Below, piece by piece: positions 1 to 5,009 of a stretch of 5,009 nt of DNA. Position 1 is the first letter of the stretch, and every line of letters starts with the position of its first letter. The notes under the pieces are model-generated. The model did not search any database and had not been told where the DNA came from. It was given only the letters and a program-made list of their open reading frames with translations. Both the position numbers and the translations under genes were made by a program. The stretch is from Planctomycetaceae bacterium (lineage in GTDB: Bacteria > Planctomycetota > Planctomycetia > Pirellulales > Thermoguttaceae): NCBI GenBank assembly GCA_031276415.1, contig JAISNF010000587.1:1-5009 (forward strand). Reading direction: 5' to 3'.

Positions 1-464
1 ATTTTGATGGGTTCGTAATGTTTTTTTTCGAAACGAAGATGATGTCCGACAAGAACAATTTGTTTATTTGTTTTCGCTTTGGCGTTGGCAGTGAGAAACC
101 GGCGAACACCGGGCGAGTCAACAGCAACAGGTTTTTCAGCAAAAATATGTTTGCCGGCATCAACCGCTGCAACAAAATCACGAGGACGAAATCCCGGCGG
201 TTCGCAAAGTAACACCACATCGACCTCTGTTTTCAGTAATTTTTCGCAACAATCAAGTCCGACAAATTGTTGTTCTTTGGGAATATCCGTTTGGTCGGGA
301 TATTGATTTGAAAAAAGTTTTACTGTTCCATCGACGCTGTCTTGAAAGGCATCGGCAACTGCAACAAGTTTAACATCTTTAGTTACAGCATTTTTTAATG
401 CATTTTGTACTGCTCCGCGTCCACGACCGCCGCAGCCAACCAAACCGATTTTAATGGTTGCCAT
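1..464 (-). CDS. Gfo/Idh/MocA family NAD(P)-dependent oxidoreductase, N-terminal part (truncated by window edge)
   Basis: Reading the minus strand from the ATG at 464 gives 154 codons with no stop before the left edge, so only the N-terminal part is present. The start is supported by a strong AGGAGA ribosome-binding site 7 bases upstream. Residues 6-17 (IGLVGCGGRGRG) form the GxGxxG dinucleotide-binding loop of a Rossmann fold. VKLVAVAD (31-38) is the second strand, ending in the acidic residue expected near the cofactor ribose. VDVVLLCEPP (81-90) and the EKP motif at 110-112 (HIFAEKPVAVD) are hallmarks of the Gfo/Idh/MocA family, in which the EKP lysine lies near the active site. VGHHLRF (139-145) begins the linker to the missing C-terminal substrate domain. 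There is no twin-arginine or other signal peptide, so a cytoplasmic enzyme is expected. Family members oxidise or reduce sugars, inositols and related alcohols; the substrate cannot be told from this half. It appears separate from the operon to its right. Confidence 0.93.
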   Translation of the reverse strand, partial: MATIKIGLVGCGGRGRGAVQNALKNAVTKDVKLVAVADAFQDSVDGTVKLFSNQYPDQTDIPKEQQFVGLDCCEKLLKTEVDVVLLCEPPGFRPRDFVAAVDAGKHIFAEKPVAVDSPGVRRFLTANAKAKTNKQIVLVGHHLRFEKKHYEPIK

Positions 465-470
465 TGTGTT

Positions 471-476
471 TCTCCT
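471..476 (-). promoter_or_regulatory. Strong Shine-Dalgarno for the oxidoreductase
   Basis: The minus strand reads AGGAGA, then AACACA and the ATG at 464. This is a near-consensus ribosome-binding site at good spacing and it fixes the start codon. The other two complete-start genes with clear ATGs nearby, and motB, show no comparable purine-rich motif, so it stands out in this window. Confidence 0.85.
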
Positions 477-511
477 GAAAATAATAAAGGATTGAGAATC
501 ATTTTCTTCTG

Positions 512-571
512 TTCATAGATTAATTCGCAATGTTTTTGTTTTTAACACAATAAAATCTGCAAATCTATGAA
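512..571. repeat. Perfect 10-bp inverted repeat with 40-bp spacer in the oxidoreductase leader
   Basis: TTCATAGATT at 512-521 is an exact reverse complement of AATCTATGAA at 562-571. The arms enclose 40 AT-rich bases and lie between the candidate promoter (589-617) and the ribosome-binding site of the oxidoreductase. In RNA this could form a long stem-loop in the 5' leader; in DNA the arms could be two half-sites for a looping regulator. What is seen is only the repeat; either role is inference, and a 10-bp match could occur by chance in AT-rich DNA. Confidence 0.5.
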
Positions 572-588
572 TAAACTTTCAACAAACG

Positions 589-617
589 ATTTTACCAGAA
601 ACCGTCGCCATTACAAA
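589..617 (-). promoter_or_regulatory. Candidate extended -10 promoter for the oxidoreductase
   Basis: On the minus strand TGGTAAAAT (597-589) fits an extended -10 element (TGn followed by a 5-of-6 match to TATAAT). A weak -35-like TTTGTA lies at 617-612 with exactly 17 bases between. Transcription would begin near 582 and give a leader of about 118 bases that contains the inverted repeat at 512-571. The -35 is poor and sigma-70 rules are only partly transferable to planctomycetes, so this is a candidate only. Confidence 0.35.
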
Positions 618-622
618 CACAG

Positions 623-661
623 TAAACAAACACCTACGTGCGCACACCGCACACGCAGGCG
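623..661 (-). terminator. GC-rich hairpin with T-rich tail, probable intrinsic terminator of the 526-residue gene
   Basis: Bases 631-661 are a conspicuously GC-rich patch inside AT-rich DNA. On the minus-strand RNA, bases 661-652 pair with 631-640 (ten pairs, two of them G-U), followed by a 2-base bulge, two G-C pairs and a 5-base loop. The G-U pairs exist only on the minus-strand transcript; on the plus strand they would be A-C mismatches. The stem is followed by TTTGTTTA. It lies about 58 bases after the stop codon of the 526-residue gene and before the next candidate promoter, the right place for an operon terminator. The T tract is interrupted, which lowers confidence. Confidence 0.5.
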
Positions 662-718
662 TCCATAACGTAACAGTTTAGTAAAATATGTTGCAAAATA
701 CATTGCTGTTTTTTGTAA

Positions 719-2299
719 TTATTTTAACAATTTTGGTTCGGCAAGAGTTAGGATTGCCGGAACAGTAATTCCTTTGATAAAATCAACTTCAAATTTCAAT
801 GTTTTGGTATTGGGCGGCAAAGTAAGTTTCAACGATTTCGCCGGTTCATCACCGTAAAATATCCAATCACCCAGAAGTTGCTGCTCCGCCTGAATCCGAA
901 GACGTACCCCCCCGTTAGGACGTAACCGATCATCAATTCCCGCAATAACATGGAATACAGTAAATGAATCGGTAAGTGAATATTCAAAAACCGCCTTAGC
1001 CGGAACAACAAAACCATGCTCGTAAATATTACCGTTAAGAACAAAATCCTCAAATTCCGGTATCGGATTGTCTGCTATCTTGTTGTAACGCAAATCATTT
1101 CGCGGCTGAGACGGTAAAAACGATAATTTTGTGTTGTTACTGTTATTGTTGTTTTTGGAATTAGAAAGTTGCGAAATTATTTTTTGTGTCCGATAAGTCC
1201 GAAGCAACCGCAAAGCGTTTGTAACATTTTTTTCTTCCGCCGTTTTTTCCGTTTCCCGATCAAAGAAAAACGCTTGCTCCAGCAGAACCGGTTGTAAATC
1301 AGTTAAATAAAAAGCGTTTTTCCGTCCAAAATCCAATTCGTTAATTTCTTCAGAAGTCAATACTCCGGTAACACCGGAAACTGTTGTCCAAGACCATTGA
1401 CCATTTTCGTTCAATTTTAATGTGTGAAGATGCAATATCGTACCATTCCAAAGAGAAAGCAAACCAAACGGCGTTTGCGGAGTTTGAGCAGTGTTTTGCA
1501 AATCTTGTAACGACACATCTTGTAACGAATGAAATAACAGCCCGAATACTTTTCGTCGCGGAACCGGAAGCGTTTCACCGTCAACAATAAACGAAATAGT
1601 GTCTTTGCCAACTTCTTTAAGAATGCCAGTGTAAACATCCAAAGAACCGGATTGACCAACAACAATTCGATCTCCTGTTTCCGTATGACCGGATTGGGCG
1701 GCGTATTTCTGCCAATCTTCAGGAGAAATCGTAACTTCGTTCAAGCCCTTAACAATCAACCGAACCGCACGAAGTTGTTCCAACGGCAAAGTAATCTCCT
1801 CATTGTTGAGAAGACGGGCAACAGCGGATTTTCCTTTCGTTACAAATTCCGTAATAACCAGCCGCGTGTGATCTTTCAATTCCAGAACAGAAACAATTTC
1901 AGGAAAAACCGGTTTCGTTTCTGTTTCGCTATTTTTTTGTGAAGAGTTTGCTTCCCGTTTTTGAAACAGTGCGGTGATAGATTTACTTGGCTGTTTTCGG
2001 GGCGGCATATTGGGATTTGAAGGATAAACAGACAATTCACCAGAACCGGAAACCACCGACAAAAACGGATTATTAAGCAAATTTTGTATCCGAACAATTT
2101 TTTCCGTTAATATCTCCGTTTTTGTTCCGTTATTATCAAGAACCAACTGTACAGAATCAAACGCAACAATTGTTCCGCTCACCGTATTACCATCCGCATC
2201 AGTTACTTCAAACGGAACCTCCGCCGCATAAACACTTAACGATAAAAACAAAAAAAAGAAATTTATTCGAAACACAATTTGAAATATAATTCGCAACAT
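719..2299 (-). CDS. Secreted protein with repeated beta-rich modules and C-terminal NPCBM-like domain
   Basis: This 526-residue protein starts at the ATG at 2299. Residues 1-26 look like a Sec signal peptide: a hydrophobic core (FFFLFLSLSV, 14-23) and a probable cleavage around VYAA|E. Four stretches then share a loose pattern of a polar turn, short beta strands and a closing hydrophobic strand: about 28-74 (DADGNTVSGTIVAFDSVQLV), 134-183, 209-256 and 278-325. After a linker with an asparagine-rich tract (383-389, NNNNSNN), residues about 414-522 match the NPCBM pattern: an IYEHGFVVPAKAVFEYSL strand, FTVFHVIAGIDD, then GGVRLRIQ and a closing TVPAILTLAEPKLL. NPCBM is a putative carbohydrate-binding fold often attached to exported planctomycete proteins. 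No catalytic domain is visible, so a surface or periplasmic binding role is inferred. It follows the 507-residue gene by 35 bp and is probably co-transcribed with it. No Shine-Dalgarno is seen. The product is otherwise uncharacterised. Confidence 0.85.
   Translation of the reverse strand: MLRIIFQIVFRINFFFLFLSLSVYAAEVPFEVTDADGNTVSGTIVAFDSVQLVLDNNGTKTEILTEKIVRIQNLLNNPFLSVVSGSGELSVYPSNPNMPPRKQPSKSITALFQKREANSSQKNSETETKPVFPEIVSVLELKDHTRLVITEFVTKGKSAVARLLNNEEITLPLEQLRAVRLIVKGLNEVTISPEDWQKYAAQSGHTETGDRIVVGQSGSLDVYTGILKEVGKDTISFIVDGETLPVPRRKVFGLLFHSLQDVSLQDLQNTAQTPQTPFGLLSLWNGTILHLHTLKLNENGQWSWTTVSGVTGVLTSEEINELDFGRKNAFYLTDLQPVLLEQAFFFDRETEKTAEEKNVTNALRLLRTYRTQKIISQLSNSKNNNNSNNTKLSFLPSQPRNDLRYNKIADNPIPEFEDFVLNGNIYEHGFVVPAKAVFEYSLTDSFTVFHVIAGIDDRLRPNGGVRLRIQAEQQLLGDWIFYGDEPAKSLKLTLPPNTKTLKFEVDFIKGITVPAILTLAEPKLLK
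1130..1153 (-). repeat. Asparagine-rich codon run in the 526-residue gene
   Basis: Codons 383-390 read NNNNSNNT, encoded by AAC/AAT codons. They lie between the last internal module and the NPCBM-like domain, where a flexible linker is expected. The tract is likely to vary in length by replication slippage. Confidence 0.7.
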
Positions 2300-2306
2300 A
2301 AAATTA

Positions 2307-2336
2307 TTGTATTGGTAAATTTTGTATTAGTAAATT
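2307..2336. repeat. 15-bp tandem direct repeat filling the gap between the 507- and 526-residue genes
   Basis: Two adjacent 15-base units, TTGTATTGGTAAATT (2307-2321) and TTGTATTAGTAAATT (2322-2336), differ at one position. They occupy nearly the whole 35-bp gap; the second unit overlaps the stop codon of the upstream gene at 2335-2337. An 11-base piece, ATTGGTAAATT (2311-2321), recurs exactly at 3876-3886 in front of the 507-residue gene. The gap also has to carry translation initiation for the 526-residue gene, yet has no Shine-Dalgarno. It could be a slippage duplication or a paired protein-binding site. Confidence 0.8.
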
Positions 2337-3858
2337 ATTCTGTTTTATTTTTTTCTGTGCGGTAATCAGGAACACGAAACGGTTGGCGATTACCGGACGA
2401 TGAAACAGAAATAAATTTTTTGTTCGGATTTTCTTCATCTTTAATCCGGCTTATACTGTACTCTTCCTTAGAAAACGGGTTGGCGATTAAATTCGTAACC
2501 GTTGGTTTTTCCAGTGAAACAGACATCGCCAAAAACGCAATTTCACAACCGGCTCGATCCTGAGCATGACGCTGCATTGAAAGTACAATACCACGAAGCA
2601 ATATTTCAGCAATCACCGGTTCCGATTCCTTGCCCATCTTACTAAGTATCTCATTATTAACATCATCCAAAACCGGAATACGCTGATAAAACGGCTTTTT
2701 GCACACGTCAATAATTTTTTGCATTGATTGCAAATAAAAAATCTCATCCGCAATATGAGACTTTAAAAAATTGTTTTTCAAAATAATCGTTTCTTTTACT
2801 TCGTCCTCTTCTATATTATTGTTGCCATTATTATTTGTATTATTATTTTTTCGTTTCTTTTGTTTTCGCGAAATGAAAACCAGCAAACCGCGTTTTTCCA
2901 AATCGTTAATTTCTTCCGGTGTTAAAGCGGCGGCGAGACCGTATTGTAATATTCGGTGATATGTTTTCATGCCGCTGGCACGATCAACAACCCAAACCGC
3001 CCGATCCGGTGTCCAATGTTCCAATTGTTCCCGAAGCATTTCGTACAAACCGCTTAAATACCGTTTCGTAAATTTTGGATTCAAAATTATCGTTTGCATT
3101 ATGTCCACCGCACGCAACCGAATCATTGCCGCCGATGACCGAACCGCCGGTACCGCAATTTCCGACGCTAATTGAGCAATCCGAAAAACGTACACCAATG
3201 AATCCAACGCATCTTCAATCCGACCATCACGAAGCGCCAGACCAATCGCATATTCTTCCAACAAAAGATAATCTTCCAAATAACCGGCAGCCTGAACATC
3301 TATAATTTCACCAAATTCCTCGTCTTGCTCAAATATAAAATAAAAATGTACGTCAGGACGATTCAATGCGTTACGAATATTCTGACGTTTGGGTTCAAAA
3401 CGCTCTAATATCCCGCTTAATTGTTCCAGCGTTTCGCCGCTAATACTCCATTCGTATTCTTTGGGCGCAGCGTTACGAAGTATCATTAATTCTTCGTCAT
3501 TGTCAAGATGAAAAGCATTATTCAAAATTGTTGCGATATTGACCTTCTCAGAAAAATTGTTCTTAAAAATTTCAGAAGGAGTTTCTTTTTGATCAATGAC
3601 CTTTTTTATTTCGGAAATCAATTCACGGTCTTTCTCAAATCGAGCAGTTTCCATTCCGCGAAATACTTCACCCGATAACGTTTCATCCCCAAATTTTACA
3701 CTTTTCGGAAAAAATAAATACGAATTGTTTTTGACTTCGCGAACACGGTAATTCCGTTGCGCCGTTGAAACAATATAGTACGTAAAAACCGCCACCAAAA
3801 TCACAATCGCAAGATAAACGGATTTCGTATTGACATTTCGATGTTTGGTATTGGACAT
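2335..3858 (-). CDS. Membrane-anchored protein of unknown function (507 residues)
   Basis: I do not recognise a named family. The ATG at 3858 is preferred over an in-frame TTG at 3876, because it gives a short basic N-terminus (MSNTKHRNVNTK) directly before the membrane segment; neither start has a clear Shine-Dalgarno. Residues about 13-30 (SVYLAIVILVAVFTYYIV) form a single membrane anchor, with the rest probably outside the cytoplasm. The body is mostly helical, including a leucine/alanine-rich stretch at about 190-285 (for example GYLEDYLLLEEYAIGLALRDG). An asparagine-rich tract lies at about 338-348, flanked by basic and acidic runs. The layout (anchor, helical repeats with RxGRxEDAL-like segments, then a late ANPFSKEEYSISR segment) reminds me of a common planctomycete group of hypothetical proteins ending in a DPFxGxPLxY-like motif, in degenerate form; that is recollection, not a search. 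It sits 111 bp after motB and 35 bp before the secreted NPCBM-like protein, suggesting a shared envelope role with the latter. Confidence 0.8.
   Translation of the reverse strand: MSNTKHRNVNTKSVYLAIVILVAVFTYYIVSTAQRNYRVREVKNNSYLFFPKSVKFGDETLSGEVFRGMETARFEKDRELISEIKKVIDQKETPSEIFKNNFSEKVNIATILNNAFHLDNDEELMILRNAAPKEYEWSISGETLEQLSGILERFEPKRQNIRNALNRPDVHFYFIFEQDEEFGEIIDVQAAGYLEDYLLLEEYAIGLALRDGRIEDALDSLVYVFRIAQLASEIAVPAVRSSAAMIRLRAVDIMQTIILNPKFTKRYLSGLYEMLREQLEHWTPDRAVWVVDRASGMKTYHRILQYGLAAALTPEEINDLEKRGLLVFISRKQKKRKNNNTNNNGNNNIEEDEVKETIILKNNFLKSHIADEIFYLQSMQKIIDVCKKPFYQRIPVLDDVNNEILSKMGKESEPVIAEILLRGIVLSMQRHAQDRAGCEIAFLAMSVSLEKPTVTNLIANPFSKEEYSISRIKDEENPNKKFISVSSSGNRQPFRVPDYRTEKNKTE
2815..2847 (-). 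repeat. Asparagine-rich trinucleotide tract in the 507-residue gene
   Basis: The plus strand is a run of ATT triplets broken by GTT, GCC and TGT; on the coding strand it reads NNNTNNNGNNN. It is flanked by a basic stretch (RKQKKRK) and an acidic one (EEDE), making a charged low-complexity insert in an otherwise helical protein. Such tracts are prone to slippage and probably form an exposed loop. Confidence 0.75.
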
Positions 3859-3875
3859 CAGCGTGAGTAGGATCA

Positions 3876-3886
3876 ATTGGTAAATT
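3876..3886. repeat. Isolated copy of the ATTGGTAAATT motif upstream of the 507-residue gene
   Basis: These 11 bases are identical to 2311-2321 inside the tandem repeat before the next gene. On the minus strand the motif (AATTTACCAAT) ends 17 bases before the ATG at 3858, and 11 bases before the ATG at 2299 in the other case. A shared leader element is possible, but both regions are AT-rich and chance is not excluded. Confidence 0.5.
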
Positions 3887-3939
3887 ACAGTACAGTATTA
3901 TCGTTCCCTACCGAATGGAAACATCACTGAATTAGGAAC

Positions 3940-3977
3940 ATTATTGAACATAAATTGTCGACGTAAATATTATTGAA
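3940..3977. repeat. 9-bp direct repeat at the end of motB
   Basis: ATTATTGAA occurs at 3940-3948 and again at 3969-3977, 29 bases apart, with the second copy overlapping the motB stop codon (3970-3972). The rest of the 111-bp gap (3859-3969) contains a GATAAT-like -10 near 3900 without a convincing -35; I see no terminator, so read-through from motB into the 507-residue gene is possible. Confidence 0.4.
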
Positions 3978-4713
3978 TGGGAATATTCTCCAAACTGTCG
4001 CTATTTGAATTATCTTGTAAATTCCGAACAGTTTTATCAAGAAGAATAATTTCAACCACAGAATTAACCGCCTTCGGATCAATACCAGGCGGTAAAACAG
4101 CACGGTTTAGAGGTTCGTGAGAACCAACAACCGCTAATTGAAAAAACTTCGCCTTGAGTCCGCGCGAAATAAGATAATCACGAACATTCACCGCACGAGC
4201 ATACGCAAGATCAATATCCTGTTGATAAGGACCTTGCAATTCATAAGATGCAGCATGTCCTTTAATCATAATTTTGAAAGGCGAACCTACAAGAGAACTC
4301 AAAATCGCATCAATATCTTGTTTGGCTTGAGTCGTCAATGCGTCGCTGCCAAGATCAAACTGAATCACTCCGCCTTTAATTCGTTCTTCATTGATACGAA
4401 TTGTTCGAACTTCAGCATGTTCGCCGCGTGCGGAAACAATCGGTTGACCGCCGGTAAGCGAGGCTAAACGATTGGAACGTTCTGTGGTCGTGGAACGTTG
4501 GGACGTAGGTTTATTTGACCGGCTTGGTGTTTTGCTCGAACCTGAATAACCCAGATTTTTCTGAAGCGATTCTACCACCGCTTCAAATTTAATCGTTGCA
4601 ATAACACTCATTGAGTAAAGCATGATAAAGAAACAAAGCAACAACGACATCATGTCCCCATAGGTCAATACCCATTCAGGAACCCCAGCCTCTTTTGGTT
4701 TTTCACGTGCCAT
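3970..4713 (-). CDS. motB: Flagellar motor stator protein MotB
   Basis: MotB, with MotA, forms the proton- or sodium-driven stator of the flagellum and anchors it to peptidoglycan. The ATG at 4713 gives 247 residues starting MAREKPKEAGVPEWV, typical for the family; an in-frame TTG at 4722 would add only three residues. One membrane helix spans about 15-38 (WVLTYGDMMSLLLCFFIMLY) and includes Asp20, the conserved ion-carrying aspartate. A short plug-like segment follows, then a Ser/Thr/Arg-rich linker (about 58-90). The OmpA-like peptidoglycan-binding domain covers about 115-226: IQFDLGSDALT, IMIKGHAAS (148-156), then DLAYARAVNVRDYLISRGL (168-186) with the expected LxxxRA arginine at 173, and NSVVEIILLD. 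The usual GHTD aspartate is replaced (GHAAS). The protein is slightly shorter than typical MotB. No Shine-Dalgarno is visible. motA, usually adjacent, is not directly upstream; it may lie elsewhere. Confidence 0.92.
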   Translation of the reverse strand: MAREKPKEAGVPEWVLTYGDMMSLLLCFFIMLYSMSVIATIKFEAVVESLQKNLGYSGSSKTPSRSNKPTSQRSTTTERSNRLASLTGGQPIVSARGEHAEVRTIRINEERIKGGVIQFDLGSDALTTQAKQDIDAILSSLVGSPFKIMIKGHAASYELQGPYQQDIDLAYARAVNVRDYLISRGLKAKFFQLAVVGSHEPLNRAVLPPGIDPKAVNSVVEIILLDKTVRNLQDNSNSDSLENIPIQ

Positions 4714-4746
4714 GTTAATCAAAAATTAGTAGTTAGTTAATCAAAA
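4714..4746. repeat. 11-bp direct repeat abutting the motB start codon
   Basis: GTTAATCAAAA occurs at 4714-4724 and 4736-4746, with a 22-base period. On the minus strand TTTTGATTAAC directly precedes the ATG of motB, and its duplicate overlaps the 3' arm of the hairpin at 4741-4763. It replaces any Shine-Dalgarno in the initiation region. Confidence 0.7.
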
Positions 4747-4763
4747 GGTGAACAACCTTTTGA
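4741..4763. other. Perfect 9-bp stem-loop upstream of motB
   Basis: TCAAAAGGT (4741-4749) and ACCTTTTGA (4755-4763) are exact reverse complements around the 5-base loop GAACA. The hairpin is 28 bases before motB and about 100 bases after the stop of the upstream gene. On the minus strand a T run precedes rather than follows it, and TTAACTAAC comes after, so it is not a canonical intrinsic terminator in either direction. It could be an mRNA-stabilising or attenuating structure, or a small repeat remnant. The rest of the gap (4764-4862) is very AT-rich, and I see no convincing promoter in it. Confidence 0.6.
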
Positions 4764-4862
4764 AAAAACTTTTGGAAAAAAAACACCTAATATCTTACGT
4801 TTACCGATCTAAAGTTGCGTCTTAATTTCATAATATTCAACATATTTTTTTATTTTAACTTT

Positions 4863-5009
4863 TTATTTTAACGCTGTTGCAAATTCGTCCAACGAAACAC
4901 AAGTTAATGCAAAATCGGCTAACTCATCCAGTTTTGCAAGATTTTGAATTGAATTGATTTTTTTCTGAAGCGATGTCGGAGGCGATTTCAAACGCCGTGA
5001 AAGAATACG
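4863..5009 (-). CDS. C-terminal fragment, possibly Rpn-type PD-(D/E)XK nuclease/transposase-like protein
   Basis: The minus strand is open from the right edge to a TAA at 4863-4865, giving 48 residues of a gene whose start lies outside. The peptide begins RILSRRLKSPPTSLQKKI and ends SLDEFATALK. The order (basic RRL segment, short proline-containing turn, I..I..L..LDEL..FAL helix, then SLDEF helix) closely resembles the C-terminal tail often found in Rpn/PD-(D/E)XK transposase-like proteins and DUF4351-type tails, where it reads roughly xxLPxxLxxxIxxIxDLxxLxxLxxxALxxxSLxEFxxxL. The catalytic domain would be off the window, so the assignment rests on this tail alone. It does not look like the end of MotA. 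Gene reality is supported by open frame and family-like pattern; function is tentative. Confidence 0.6.
   Translation of the reverse strand, partial: RILSRRLKSPPTSLQKKINSIQNLAKLDELADFALTCVSLDEFATALK

Noticed and set aside
18..306. Two small plus-strand open frames (64 and 75 codons)
   Set aside because: They lie antisense to the well-supported oxidoreductase coding region, resemble no protein family and are best explained as shadows.
642..674. Ten-codon minus-strand frame (MDACVCGVRT) as a leader peptide
   Set aside because: It lies in the GC-rich hairpin upstream of the candidate promoter, has no ribosome-binding site and is too short to support.
1384..1942. Plus- and minus-strand open frames of 68-96 codons inside the 526-residue gene
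   Set aside because: They overlap a convincing signal-peptide/NPCBM-like protein in other frames and show no family features or ribosome-binding sites.
3885..3898. ACAGTACAGT-like sequence as a LexA/SOS operator
   Set aside because: It is a short direct repeat rather than a spaced palindrome matching a known SOS box, and the neighbouring genes have no SOS link.
4138..4467. 109-codon plus-strand open frame
   Set aside because: It is antisense to the conserved OmpA-like domain of MotB and its translation has no recognisable pattern.
1..4700. Apparent excess of AACCG/ACCGG on the plus strand as an oriented motif such as a Chi-like site
   Set aside because: All genes are on the minus strand, so coding-strand codon preference (for example CGG arginine and NCG-GTT pairs) is the simpler explanation; intergenic copies are few.
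4741..4763. Hairpin as a standard Rho-independent terminator
   Set aside because: The T run lies before, not after, the stem on the minus strand, and A residues follow it on the plus strand, so neither direction fits.

Overview
The window most likely comes from a planctomycete (Planctomycetota) chromosome with moderately low GC. This rests on three things: a Gfo/Idh/MocA oxidoreductase of the type that is very numerous in that phylum, an exported protein ending in an NPCBM-like domain, and a MotB whose OmpA-like domain resembles planctomycetal versions as I remember them. The assignment is inferred from memory of these families; no search was possible. All five protein-coding regions I can support lie on the minus strand, so transcription runs from right to left.

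Following transcription from the right edge: (1) 4863-5009 is the last 48 codons of a gene whose C-terminal helices resemble the tail of Rpn-type PD-(D/E)XK nuclease/transposase-like proteins. (2) After a 149-bp AT-rich gap with a perfect 9-bp hairpin and an 11-bp direct repeat comes motB (3970-4713), the peptidoglycan-anchored flagellar stator subunit; no motA is visible. (3) After a 111-bp gap comes a 507-residue protein with one N-terminal membrane anchor (2335-3858), function unknown. (4) After 35 bp, almost all of it a 15-bp tandem repeat, comes a 526-residue secreted protein (719-2299) with a signal peptide, about four internal beta-rich modules and an NPCBM-like C-terminal domain. (5) A 254-bp gap holds a GC-rich hairpin that fits a terminator, a candidate promoter and a long-range inverted repeat. 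It leads into a Gfo/Idh/MocA oxidoreductase (1-464) that runs off the left edge.

The 507- and 526-residue genes look co-transcribed, and may follow motB. The putative terminator downstream of the 526-residue gene and the separate candidate promoter with a strong Shine-Dalgarno suggest the oxidoreductase is its own transcription unit. Both middle proteins carry asparagine-rich low-complexity inserts encoded by ATT/GTT-type trinucleotide runs. I see no rRNA, tRNA, CRISPR array, complete insertion sequence or defence system. The most unusual items are the two poorly characterised envelope proteins beside motB and the small repeats and hairpins in each gap.
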